NCBI GenBank assembly: GCA_964036045.1
Contig: OZ038379.1
Location: forward strand, 69,904,719-69,968,718
Origin: Eutreptiella sp. 'Long Island Sound 2002'
Taxonomy: Eukaryota; Euglenozoa; Euglenophyceae; Eutreptiales; Eutreptiaceae
Direction: 5' to 3'
Length of the DNA stretch: 64,000 nt
The notes under the pieces are model-generated. The model was not told where the DNA came from and ran no database searches. It saw only the letters and a program-made list of their open reading frames with translations. Below, one piece after another: positions 52,364 through 63,034 of this stretch; within the stretch, counting starts at the first letter, position 1, and each line of letters begins with the position of its first letter. The translations under genes and the position numbers were made by a program.

Positions 52364-53928
52364 CTACTTGTCTTGCGAGGGGAGTGGCTTGGCGTCCATC
52401 GTCAACGCAAGTCCACAGGATTTGGCCATGTTGGTAAGGTTCTCTTGAAGCTTGAGGAACCTCCCTCTCTTTCGATTGCTTGGTTCCTCTTCTCCTTCAG
52501 CGGACCCAGGCGAGGGAATCGCGTTGGCTGGCGGTGTAGTTTGGCTTGGTTGTCCTTTGGCGGATTCCCCTTTGCGACCTTTTTCTTTGTTGCCTTTGCC
52601 TTTTCCATCGCCTTTGCCTTCCCCTTTTCCGTCGCTCTTGCCTTTTCCTTTGCCAGGATCTTCTCCTTGTTTCTTCGCTGCAGCGCGGGCCTTCCTTTCG
52701 TCCGCTTGTTTCGTCAAGCATTCGTCATGAGCATGGTTCTTTTTCCCACAGTACTCGCACCACACGATGGTATGGAATTGAGGCGGTTGCCATACCCATT
52801 TTCCTTGTTCTCCGCGACCGCCTCCACGACCGCTACCTTTCCCACGGCCTTTTCCTTTGCCTTTGCCTCCGTTGCCTTTTTGTCCTTCTGACCAGTATAA
52901 GCCTGGGATTTCTTCTTCTTCACAAACTTCGGGAGGCGGTTCTTGGTTTCCGTCTTTGTTCTTGTTCCCTCCTTTCAGGAAATTAAGTTGAGCTTGGCGC
53001 TCACCTTCAACATGTTGGTCTGATATACGTTTGAGGGCGAGTTCCTCCAGCAGGTCAGCCAAGTCTTGATAGGTGTGCGTCTTCGCCTTCCTTTCCACGG
53101 TTGACGGACATTCGGTCCAACTCTTCTTCTGGATCTTTCGGGTCAGCAACAGAAGTTTCTCGGTCTCGGACATAGGAATCTTCAACTGGATCATAAGGCT
53201 TTTGAGCTTCTGCAGTAATTGAGGAACATCGGCGGGAGTTGGGAGTTCTTTAAGTTTCTGCACCTTCTCCAAGGCTCCGCGAATAGATGCATCGGTCTCA
53301 AAGTGAGGGAAGGCGGACTCCAACTGCTTCAGGAAGTGTACCCACGACTCCCTAACCCTAACCTGGGAGGTGAGGAAGGTGGTCCTGGTTCTCCAAACGT
53401 GACCTCACATAAGTCATGCTTCTTCCCCTTTGACCTCTCGGACTTTGTTGTCCTCGACTCTCTATCCTCATCCTTCCTCTCGTCAACTCTCCCTGACTCA
53501 ATCCTAGCCATCATGGTCCTAAACCACTCTAGCTTACCCTCGCTTGCTAGTTCCCTCGCAAAGTCAACTGCTTGCTTCCATTCCTCAGGTTCACCTACGT
53601 TGCCGTCCTCATGCTTGGCGTCGTCCCTGTCGACGCTTTCGTGCCCTTCACCTCGAGCGTCTCCGCGCATGGGTTCGTGTTCACGAGCGTTTTTGCGCAC
53701 CTCTGTTTCTGCGCTTGCACTCGACGCATCTCGCACCTCTACCTCTGGATCAGGGTTGAGACCTTTGGGCGTACGGCATTCTGAAGATGTGGGTTTAGCC
53801 TCAAGGGCTTCCTTTAACTCTCGCCTGTATTCTTTCACAGACTCTGAGGTGGTCTCAAGGGACTTATCTGTGGATGTTGTTGTAGAGGTGTCTTTTTCTT
53901 TCGCCTCGGTTGTTGTTGGGGGATCCAT
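52364..53928 (-). pseudogene. gag: Element 3 Gag with zinc knuckle
   Basis: ATG 53928 opens a 199-codon acidic, Ser/Thr/Glu-rich N-terminus. A frame change near 53345, at GGTTAGGGTTAGGG on the minus strand, leads to the second frame (52364-53323). That frame has a helical capsid-like part, the knuckle CEYCGKKNHAHDEC (C-x2-C-x4-H-x4-C, canonical) and Gly/Lys-rich tails on both sides of it. It ends at UAG 52364-52366 followed by GGA GGC. The protease lies in the +1 frame relative to this gag. Confidence 0.78.
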
Positions 53929-54051
53929 GTCACTTGTCTTTTTTATTACAGTTCAGATTCAAACAGGCAGAAATGTTCACAGAACTGACAGAACAGACAG
54001 ACACAGACAGAATCAGGCGCTTTTGTATAGTTGACACCTGCAGAATAGTTC

Positions 54052-54063
54052 GCTCTGCTACCA
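54052..54063 (-). other. Primer-binding site of Element 3
   Basis: The minus strand reads TGGTAGCAGAGC directly after the LTR, one base different from that of Element 2 at its last position. It matches an initiator tRNA-Met 3' end. Confidence 0.75.
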
Positions 54064-54572
54064 CCAAGATTTAGGCTCTAACCAGCACCCCTTAGAAAGC
54101 ACTGCACCTTGGACTGATTCATTGCATCACACTGAGGCTGTACAAACACAGAGTATGTGACGAACCACTGACTTATTTACACACGCAGTTTCCTATTCAC
54201 TTCGTTTACTTTACATTGCTTTGCTTGTTCGTTTTCTCTATTGCCCTTTGCTTGTCATTTGTGTTGTGCACATGTGACCACCATGGGTATTTCCTACCAA
54301 GAGCAAAAGAATGAATAGCGCCAATAGCCCATAAAGGCTCCCACTCAAAGAGGGGCACATAGCTCGAAACTGTGTCAAAATAGTAGTAAAAAGCGACTCC
54401 AATAGCCTTAGAGACACAGGGTTGCAATGATACAGAATCAGTATAAATGACCATCCAAATCATGATCATCATCCATCAGCACATGACATGCATGCCAGTA
54501 AAATGACATCAATGTGTCAATCTGTCAAAACCTTTTTAACCTGTGGAGCTTTAGGATTGTGGGTCCACTTCA
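54064..54572 (-). repeat. 5' LTR of Element 3
   Basis: 509 bp, aligned with 45125-45632 with few substitutions and a one-base indel (TGTTAAATAG versus TGTCAAAATAG). On the element strand it begins TGAAGTGG. Confidence 0.83.
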
Positions 54573-54573
54573 C

Positions 54574-54803
54574 TTGCGTGTACGGTGTCCTGGGCCACTT
54601 GGCCCCTGTTCACCGGTGTGCCTGCTTGGTGCGTTGCGCTGTGTGTGCAGTGTCATGGGCCACTTGGCTCCTGTTCACGCGCTTGCTCGCTCGGCGTGTT
54701 GTGTTGCATGTGCGGTGTCCTGGGCCACTTGGCTCCTGTTCACCCGTGTGCACGCTCGGCGTGTTGTGTTGCGTGTGCGGTATTCCTGGCCACTTGGCTC
54801 CTG
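54574..54803 (+). repeat. 65-bp minisatellite, right part
   Basis: About three and a half further units of the array interrupted at 45124. The last unit stops after GGCTCCTG, where Element 4 appears to begin. Confidence 0.82.
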
Positions 54804-55086
54804 TGTTATGGCTTCGAAGAGCAGCAGCGCAGCGAGCGCGCAAGTCGCAAGTCGCAGGCGCAATCGCACTGCAGTCTGTGAATAATGAAGAAGCATCGAA
54901 TGCCAACTGTGAATGAGCGCTGTAAGATACTTCGATCTTTGAACAGGGTTTTTGTCTTCGAGATTGTGTTATGTATTGGTGCCCCGTCCAAAGATCCTGC
55001 GAGGTTTGTTGATTTTGGATTTTCCATTTTGAGAAACAAAGAGGCACAGGAGTACAAGTGGAGTTCCCAAGAAACAAACCACAACA
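54804..55086 (+). repeat. Putative 5' LTR of Element 4
   Basis: Inferred from the array break, a TGTTATGG start, an ACAACA end and the primer-binding site two bases later. The second LTR is outside the window, so the edges are not confirmed. Confidence 0.4.
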
Positions 55087-55088
55087 AG

Positions 55089-55099
55089 TGGTAGCCAGC
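55089..55099 (+). other. Putative primer-binding site of Element 4
   Basis: TGGTAGCCAGC begins like the other primer-binding sites but diverges after TGGTAGC, so another tRNA or a mutated site is possible. Confidence 0.45.
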
Positions 55100-55170
55100 T
55101 ACGTGGCGGGGATATCAATATTCGAGATCAATCTTCGACGCCGTCAACTTGACTTGGATTTCGATCTACA

Positions 55171-56697
55171 ATGGAGCGGTCCTTCGACGATGCAGCTATG
55201 CTGCACTTCATCAGAGACAGTCTGTTTCGAAGTGATTCACCCTTGCATCACAAATTTTGGGTTTCGTTAGAAAACTTCATCGCAGAGCGCATCCCAAGTC
55301 GAGAAAGCGAGTGGTTTCCATGCCTCTCTCGTGATCTTCACAGCTGTTCGCAGAAGCTTGCAGATACTCAAGCAAAGGTCATTGAATTGGAACAACGCAT
55401 CGATGCATGGCAGGCAACAGCAGCAAGTGCTACTGCAGCAACTGGTCAACGAGTGGACACTCTGCAGTCCTCGACGGAAAATGCAACTCAAGCTGCTGCA
55501 AACGAACTTCGACGCGTAGAGCATGGATTGTCGCAATGTTATGCCCTGCTCAACAAATTTGTACGAGCTTCGAGTCCACCACCTCCGAACAACTTCCAGT
55601 TTCCACAACCACAACCACAGCTACATCCACAACCACCGTCTCCTTCGAATCCACCGCAGTATGCACCGCCGATCAGTTCTCCTTACCCTCCACAACAACC
55701 ACTTTCGCAACCACCTGTCTTTGAACCACATCCAGCACATCAGTTCCCAGTCCAGCGTGCTCCTACGGAAGAGACTTTGGGACGCCATGTCGAGCGCTTG
55801 AATAAACTGGTCAAGAGGTTCTCTGGGAGACCTGGATATGGAGAGTTTCGAACATGGAAGGAGGATTTGTTACGAGCCTTCACCCTGTCGGATACCACCT
55901 CACCCGTCGATCAGGTGCCAACCATATCATTCCTCCTCCATGGTGATGCTGCCGAGTATTATCATAGCTTGACGATTGCTGTACAGGATGACTGGTTCGA
56001 GCTCATGTGTGTGTGAGGCCAACATTTCGATTGCATATCCCATGAGCCAGTGTATTTGTCGAGGATGTTGAGCTTGAAAGAGAGCAAGTTCCCTCGATAT
56101 GCAGATTACGTGCGGGAATTTCGTACTTGCGTTATCAAGTCGAAGGTTAACACCAGTGACCTCCAGATGGGTTACCTCGTCAACTCTCGATTTGTTGAAG
56201 GTTTGTCGAATGACGCTGTTCGTCGGCAGTACATCGTTGAAGTCCGTTGGAGATGGCGTTCTAATAGGCCTTTTAGATTCGATACCTTGGTAGAGACCAT
56301 CGCGGAAGCCTACATTGCCGCTGGGTATCAGCTCGAAGAGGTACAGAACGCATCGAGAACGACATCAGATCACACTCTGGGTCCTGCAGTGTCAAGACCC
56401 CTGCCTATGATGGTTCCACCTACTTCGACTTCCACGTTCTTATTCAACCCTATGCCAACGCCGCACGTCAATCCCATGCCGACTCCAGCCGCAGCGCCCA
56501 CAGCTTTGACCGTGGCAGAGCCGATGAACCTCGATGCAATTGCCAAACTCCGAGAAGAGCTACATGCCTACATTGGTGAACGTCGTAATGAACGGTTCGG
56601 ACGCCGAGATGGTGGACGCCAAGATGGTCGAGAAAGTAGGCGTTGCTACAAATGTGGTGAACAAGGCCACTTGGCCCGTGACTGTCCAAAAGGTTGA
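55171..56697 (+). pseudogene. gag: Element 4 Gag with CCHC zinc knuckle
   Basis: The frame from ATG 55171 is 282 codons to TGA 56014-56016 and continues in phase to TGA 56695-56697, about 508 codons. It has an N-terminal helical region with Ala/Thr heptads, a Pro/Gln-rich stretch, and a capsid-like block (VKRFSGRPGYGEFRTWKEDL, then FPRYADYVREFRTC). It ends in the canonical knuckle CYKCGEQGHLARDC. The single TGA is probably a mutation. The knuckle and order make the Gag assignment firm. Confidence 0.82.
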
Positions 56698-56859
56698 ACG
56701 CCATCCCGAGGACGAGAACGTCGGGAATCAAGGTCCAACACACCGAGACGAGATCAAAGTCGAGACAGCAAGGGACGGTTTCGATCCGGCTCCAAGAGCA
56801 GAGAAAGGCCCACAACGGCCTAGAAAACAAGTTTGAAGACCTGGTGGCGGACGTCCTCG

Positions 56860-57880
56860 AGAAGAGCTGAACACCACGACCAGCACCAATATACCCGAAA
56901 AGAATTCGACACTTGGAGGTATCAACGTCGAAGGAACCGAACCTGAGCATGCGTCTCTGTTCACGGTTCGAGGGCGCATTTGCGCATGTCGTGAAGACTC
57001 CTTTGACTCCAGCGTGGAATTACTGGTCGACTGTGGAGCGACCAGCGACTTTATGTCAATGCACACTGCAAAGAGGGCGCGACTTCCCCTCTATGAACTG
57101 AGAAACCCTGGACACGTCTTGACAGCCGGAGGTGTCCAAGTCGAAGTACAGTACTACATGAGAGCTTATGTTCGAGTTGGAGAGCTTATATTTCGTCATC
57201 ACTTCAAGGTCTTGGAGATTTTGCGGGATGTAGTACTTGGACAACCATGGCTTCCAAGCTACACTCCAACTGTCAACTGGAAGGAACGGTACGCCGACAC
57301 CTGACATGGTTCGAATTCGTACCGGTTATCTTTTGGCGATTCAAGACATTCCACCCAGCTACAGTTTCAAGCTGCTCCAAAGCTGGACCTTCTTTCGATA
57401 CTTTCATCGAGTTCCTCGAAAGCGAGTCCGGTTGGGAATTCTACCCCACATGCCAAGGAACACCTTGACCTACACTTGTCAACACACGTTCAGCACGGTA
57501 CTGACAAGTTCAATGAGTCCGAAACGGAAGAGGGTATCACCGATGAGGAGTGCAGCGATATGGAGATTGAGTACATTTCGTTGCCGAAACTCAAAAGAGA
57601 GATCCATCGAGCTGATCTCACAGGAGATCAAGTATTTCTGTGCTGCATGCCTCGACCAGCAGTGCCGGTCGATCAAATGTAAAAGATGCAAGCCAGTGAT
57701 GGCAATGATGACGGGCTTGACCCCGTTCGACGCAAACTACCGAATCGATTACACAAGTGGGCGGACCTCTAGGACCGTGAGAAAGCGGAGTATGGAGACC
57801 TACCTCCGCATCGACCTGGTAGAGATCATCGAATACGCCTCGATTCGGAAGACAATCCACCGTGGGTACACCCTTACAAA
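56860..57880 (+). pseudogene. Element 4 protease and linker
   Basis: The frame containing 57014-57304 reads ELLVDCGATSDFM (catalytic D-C-G in place of D-T/S-G) and later VVLGQPWL, the retropepsin pattern. TGA 57302-57304, TAA 57680-57682 and TAG near 57770 interrupt the same frame on the way to RT. The linker has an acidic stretch (ESETEEGITDEECSDMEIEY) but no NPPF block. Confidence 0.7.
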
Positions 57881-59869
57881 ATGGATCCGAGCCAACTAGA
57901 TGAAGTTCGACGACAATTAGGCAAGTTGCATCGATCTGGTCGGATCAGACCGTACTCGAGTCCATACGGAGCGGGTTGCCTACTGGTGAAGAACGGGAAT
58001 GGTAAATGGCGCATGTGCGTCGACTGCCGAGCGTTGAATACGCGAACTGTACTAGATCGGTATCATTTGCCATAGATTCAATCCATCTTGAGCACACTGG
58101 GGGGTTCTACCGTATTCTCAAAGATTGATCTTGTTAGTGGGTTCCACCAGATTCGAATCCAAGACAAAGATATCGAGAAAACCGCCTTCAACACGCAATT
58201 TGGCGCCTTCGAGTGGGTTGCTATGCCCTTTGGCCTCTGTAATGCCCCATTGACGTTCCAACGCGTCGTGAATGATGTCCTTCGAGACCACTTGGGGATC
58301 TTTGTATGGGTGTACATTGACGACATCCTCGTCTTCTCAAAGAATGCGGATGGACGCCAACGACATCTCGATTTGGTACATGAACTACTTCGCAAGCACC
58401 AGCTTTTTCCCTGCATCGATAAATCCACATTCTTCCAGAGTCGAGTACCCTTCTGTGTATACATCATCGACAAAGATGGAGTACACATCAACCCCGAAAG
58501 GATCAAGGTCATTCGAGGTTGGCCTCGGCCGACTACGGTTCATGAAGTTCGACAATTCATTGGATTGTGTGGATTTTACCAGCAGTTTGTCGAACGGTTC
58601 CAAGCTGTCGCAGCCCCTCTGACCGCGATGTTTAAGGCAGACTTTGAGTGGGAATGGACAGCTGTCCATCAGGCTTCCTTCGACAAGCTGAAACAGGCGA
58701 TGATCAATGCGACACATCTCAGTGCTATCGACCCTCGACAGCCCTATCAGCTGTACACAGACGCTTCGAAAGACTGTGTGGGTGCTACGCTTGCGCAACG
58801 GTGTCCCCATGGAAAGTACAAGGGACATCTTCGACCTATTGCCTTCATGTCGCGGAAAATGCAGCCTGCCGAAACTCGATACAGGATTCGAGAACAGGAG
58901 TTGTTGGTGATCGTAATAGCCTTGAAACAGTGGTTCCACCTACTTCGAGGACCGCAGCAGGTTTACGTGCAAACTGACCACGAGAGTCTTCGATATCTCA
59001 AGACATGTCCTCGACCGCTGACACCACTGCAAGCACGATGGTCCCAATTCCTCGAAGAATACAACCTGACGTTGTGGTACGTAACGGGCCTTGAGGGTTC
59101 CGCGGCAGACGCCTGCTCCCGTCTGACTTCGCAACAGTTGATGGACATTGAAAATGTCACACGTACACGGGCTTTCCGAACTCCCCTGGTCGAAAATTGG
59201 GGTTCACCGCAAGGAGAACCTGTCGATGAGTTCCTACGTGTACTCGAAGACGCATTCTCTCATGACGAGGTGTGGCCCCAGCCGTACGACCACCTGTACG
59301 TTTCGCTTCGAAGCGGACGCTCCGTGGGGAAGGAACCTGACGCTGATGAACTTGCGGAACCAGCCCCCCAATTGGACACTGAACCCGCCGTCGACCCGGA
59401 GGAACTGGAGCTGCTACCATCAGACGCGACGACTGTCGAGCCGAAGAACCTGGGACTGGAGCCAGTACCATCGGACGAGATCATGGCTGAGGATTCACAC
59501 CAACCAGACATGCATCTCGATGATGCTGGCAACGAGCCGGACATGCCCGCCTACACCGACAACCTTCACGATGTAAGCATGGATCGCCCTCTTCGAGTCA
59601 CTTTTGGCAATGAAATTCGATATGCTCCAACCATGGCGGAACTGATTCTCTGTCGACGTCACCGTGACGGCACGTTACAATCAGTTCCCTTGCTGAAAGT
59701 TGGGTCGAACACGCCGTACCTGTCGAGCCTTAAAGGTACACACCGCCGGGTACATCGACATTATCAGTGCAAAGACTTGACGTCGACAGCTGTGCGGGCA
59801 GCAGCCTATCAAGAAGACCCACGGACGAAGCACATCTGGGAAGTCGCGGTTCGAGGCCCTGCGGCATGA
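57881..59869 (+). pseudogene. pol: Element 4 reverse transcriptase and RNase H
   Basis: One frame: IRPYSSPYGAGCLLVKNGNG, WRMCVDCRALN, then TAG 58073-58075 between YHLP and IQSIL, then FSKIDLVSGFHQIRI, AMPFGLCNAPLTFQR and catalytic VYIDDILVF. RNase H follows with YQLYTDASKDCVGATLAQ, YRIREQELLVIVIALKQW and TDHESLRYL. After RNase H there is a 200-residue acidic spacer (59200-59600) unusual for the family, then a segment before integrase. TGA 59867-59869 ends it. Confidence 0.87.
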
Positions 59870-59937
59870 CACCAGCTTTGCGATGCCAAGTTGTCCTTCG
59901 ATGATGGCAAATTCCTCCATTTGGCGACGATGGGCAA

Positions 59938-61233
59938 ATGTGTGCTGTCCCTCGAACACTGGTGACGTGGATTGGGGCCATGTATCACGAGTCGGAGTTC
60001 TATGGTCATTCAGGTGTCCTTGGAACCATGGCCCTGATTAAGCGCGACTACGTATGTTCGCACCTCCGACAGTACGTCGAGAGATACATACTAAGCTGCG
60101 ATGTCCGTCAAGCGGCGAAATCAAGGCGAGTCGACAGCCCCAGAGTGCCAAGACCATTACCGCTGCCCGACACCAAATGGCACAGTGTGTCCATCGATTG
60201 GGTTTCAGGATTGCCGCCGACCACAAGGGGCCATGACGCCATCATGACTGTAGTCGACCGATTCTCCAAGCGTGGAATGTTCATCCCTTGTCGCAAGGAT
60301 ATGACAGCCGACGACCTTATCTATGTGTTCCTGCGTGAAGTAGTTCGACTGAAAGGATGCCCTCGACAAATTGTTTCAGACCGAGACAAGCTGTTCGAGT
60401 CTCAGGCGTGGAAGGAGTTGGCTCAGCGCTTCAAGATTGAGATGCACAAGACGGTAGCCAACCGCTCTCGAGGCAATGGCCTGGCGGAGCGCAGCAACCA
60501 GTTAATCCACCAGCGCCTGCGTACACACGGCATCTTGGGCAACAACAAGTGGGTTGTCGACCTCCTGTTTGCCGAGATTCAGTTGAACAACCTGACATCC
60601 AATAGCCTCCGGCTATCCCTGTTCGAGATAGATGAAGGACGAACACCCCATTTTCCATTGGATTTCCCCGGAATGACTTCTCATGCACATGACCCATCGA
60701 CTGTGAATGATTACATGCAACAAGCGGAACGTACCTTCGATTCTGTGCATGCAATGATTGCCGAGGAACGTCAACGCCAGATGCATGTGGTCCTGCAAAT
60801 GGACCAACACGTTCGACTGCCTGATGTCGGTGAACCATGGTGGGTGTTGGTACCGGAGTATCGACATAAAGGGAAACTCGATGTTGTCTGGTGTGGCCCT
60901 TACAAAATTCTCGAGGTACTGAACAAGGGCGAGAATGTTAAACTCGACATCCCTGCACCCCTCGATGGGTTGCAAGTTCTCAATGGAGAAAGCATAAAGC
61001 CCTACTTCCATCGAGAGGTACAGCCGCTGTGGGAGTTCCTGATGCCCCCTGTCAAAACTGGAGAATCTCCTCGACTTGTCAAGATTCTGGCTAGACGTCG
61101 AGTGGGATCTAGAAAGCGCCGCACATTCCTGTACCGTTGTGAATGGGATGACGACAAATGGTTTTGGGAGTCGAGCAAAGCTCTAGAGGAGGATCCTGTG
61201 TACCTTGAGTTTCTTCGACTCCACCCTGAGTAA
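59938..61233 (+). CDS. Element 4 integrase and chromodomain
   Basis: 431 codons open in one frame, offset from RT by a frame change near 59870-59938. It has zinc-binding HHESEFYGHSG... with a later CDVRQ (the usual CxxC reduced), and catalytic residues in SIDWVSGLP, VSDRDKLFES and NGLAERSNQ. It continues with a GPYKILEVLNKG integrase tail and a C-terminal chromodomain (SPRLVKILARR, LYRCEWDDDKWFWES). It ends at TAA 61231. The core is well preserved; one Cys of the zinc site seems lost. Confidence 0.85.
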   Translation: MCAVPRTLVTWIGAMYHESEFYGHSGVLGTMALIKRDYVCSHLRQYVERYILSCDVRQAAKSRRVDSPRVPRPLPLPDTKWHSVSIDWVSGLPPTTRGHDAIMTVVDRFSKRGMFIPCRKDMTADDLIYVFLREVVRLKGCPRQIVSDRDKLFESQAWKELAQRFKIEMHKTVANRSRGNGLAERSNQLIHQRLRTHGILGNNKWVVDLLFAEIQLNNLTSNSLRLSLFEIDEGRTPHFPLDFPGMTSHAHDPSTVNDYMQQAERTFDSVHAMIAEERQRQMHVVLQMDQHVRLPDVGEPWWVLVPEYRHKGKLDVVWCGPYKILEVLNKGENVKLDIPAPLDGLQVLNGESIKPYFHREVQPLWEFLMPPVKTGESPRLVKILARRRVGSRKRRTFLYRCEWDDDKWFWESSKALEEDPVYLEFLRLHPE

Positions 61234-61286
61234 CCTTACTCTTCTCTGCACCGTGGTTTTTCGAAAAACTCATACGAGGTTCCGGG

Positions 61287-63034
61287 TTGACCGCTGGAGC
61301 CTCCGCCTACGGTACTACATCCCGGACGCCCCGAGCTTCCTCTCTACCTCCACCTCCTCGAGCATCACCGTCGGACGTCATCGATGTTGACGGGATCAAT
61401 GACAACGATGGTGCCAAACCCCCAGCGAGGTCGACTTCAGCTCGCCGCTTTTGGTCGGTAGCATCAGCGCCAACTCAACCGAGTCGACCTCTCGATCCAT
61501 TCGAACCGCCGAACTACAGCCAGTCGGCATATGCTGGGAGCGCGAAAGGAAGAGGAGGCCCCTCGTCGAAAGGAGGCAAGGGAGGTGTGTTCCCTCGGGG
61601 AGAATTCGTAGGAATAGCACCGAGTGGACGACCCATCGTATCAGGAGGCACCACAGGCTTGGAAGTGCACGTGATAGCGCTGGCCAACTGGCCTGTTCCG
61701 GACTCGACCAAGGGAGGGACCCCACCCCGCATGCAGCCAGAACTTTGCAAGCTGTATGGGCCCCCGCCCCCGGTCGATGCAGAATACTTTTGAGAGGGGT
61801 GCTCGAGCCCTGATTGGTTCGATTCTGATGAAGATGTTGCTTGCTACACGGGGTACGACGACTGATCCCCTTCCTCTGTTCAGCGCCTGGATGGGTCGAC
61901 AGTTCTTGGACATCGAGGCCGAACACCTGGACATCAAGGCCATCCAGGGACGGACTGTCGTGGGGACCGAATACCGGAGAGCCGAATACCTCCAGCTATA
62001 ACAACAACGATGACACTGCCCCCAACGACTGGGTCGACCAATCCTGGCAGTTGAATGCCCCGAAGACGCAAGCTTCTACTCGAACGAACCAATCCGACTC
62101 CTACTACTACAATGGCGACGTTGAACCCTGACCACTCGAGTCCGACGACGAAGAGGAATATCCGTACGAGCCTTCAGCGTACGACGCCACACAAAGTTGG
62201 TCGACACCACCGCCCAGCTGCGATTCTGTGCCGGTGCCAGAACCGCAGTGGCAGCCCTATAACATGCCGCAGTACAATCATGAAATCGGGACCGTCGAAC
62301 AACTCCGACACTTGGGTACGTTCGGATGGAAGCCACCCTATCGATTTGGGAAACACGAGGACGATCCAATGAAGTCGGAATACACCAAGCTCGAACCATC
62401 GGTACTCACTATTGCGTCGAGCGCCATGGCTGGCCAACGAGCAAGGCACGTATTCCAGAACGCGCGCCATGCCGCAGTTGTGACAAAGACAAATGCCACT
62501 ATCTCCGAGTTCGGCAAGACCATCAACAGCGACAGTTGGGGACGAACCGCACCATTCCCTTAAGAGATGGCGCGAAGCGCACCTGATGAGCGTGGGAATG
62601 CCGGTGGCAAGCCGGGTTACCAGTGGTATACAAAAATTGAAGTGGCTTGCCAGAACCTTTGAGCGGCCCTCGTTTACTGGCGACACTGCGACGAAGAGCT
62701 CGATTGGGGATTCCGACAAAATCTCTCCGAATATGACCTGCCGAATCAAATTGCTCGACTCAACCGCATGCATCGTGAGATCTCAGGAATCGACGACCTG
62801 ATGAACGTCGCCGATGGAATCAACCTGATCTTCAGGTATCGACCCATCTGGACCCAGGACAAGATGAAACGAGAAGCTCCCGTTGCCGTTTCAATCCTTG
62901 GAGTTATTGGCGATCTCCAGAAGGATTGCCAGGCAAACGACTGGCTCTTCGAAGATCGAGCCCCCCTTCTCGCGTACAAAGTCGATTTGGTTCTTCGCCG
63001 ACACAGACTGCGAGGTCTACAAGGCACCTCTTGA
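61287..63034 (+). pseudogene. Element 4 distal ORF, first part, family unknown
   Basis: A frame from 61287 to TGA at 61791 encodes a Ser/Pro/Gly-rich protein with PRGEFVGIAPSGRPI, and continues in phase as WFDSDEDVACYTGYDD. From about 61860 the coding pattern moves to another frame. That frame stays open to 63034 apart from TGA 62129, TAA 62561 and TGA 62657. It includes GTVEQLRHLGTFGWKPPYRFG, IARLNRMHREISGIDDLMNV and WLFEDRAPLLAYKVDLV. Codon use resembles the pol upstream. No signal peptide, membrane segment or known domain is evident. It could be an extra ORF of the element or captured sequence. Confidence 0.45.

Larger units (their letters stand above)
45125..54572 (-). mobile_element. Element 3: Gypsy-type chromodomain LTR retrotransposon with opposite-strand ORF
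   Basis: Direct repeats of 508 bp (45125-45632) and 509 bp (54064-54572) flank a minus-strand interior. In order it holds primer-binding site, gag with zinc knuckle, protease, methyltransferase-like domain, RT, RNase H, integrase and chromodomain, then about 1.6 kb holding a plus-strand frame. The flanks rejoin the 65-bp array (TTGCGT on both sides). Several frame changes and stops make it inactive. LTR copies are highly similar but visibly diverged. Confidence 0.85.
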
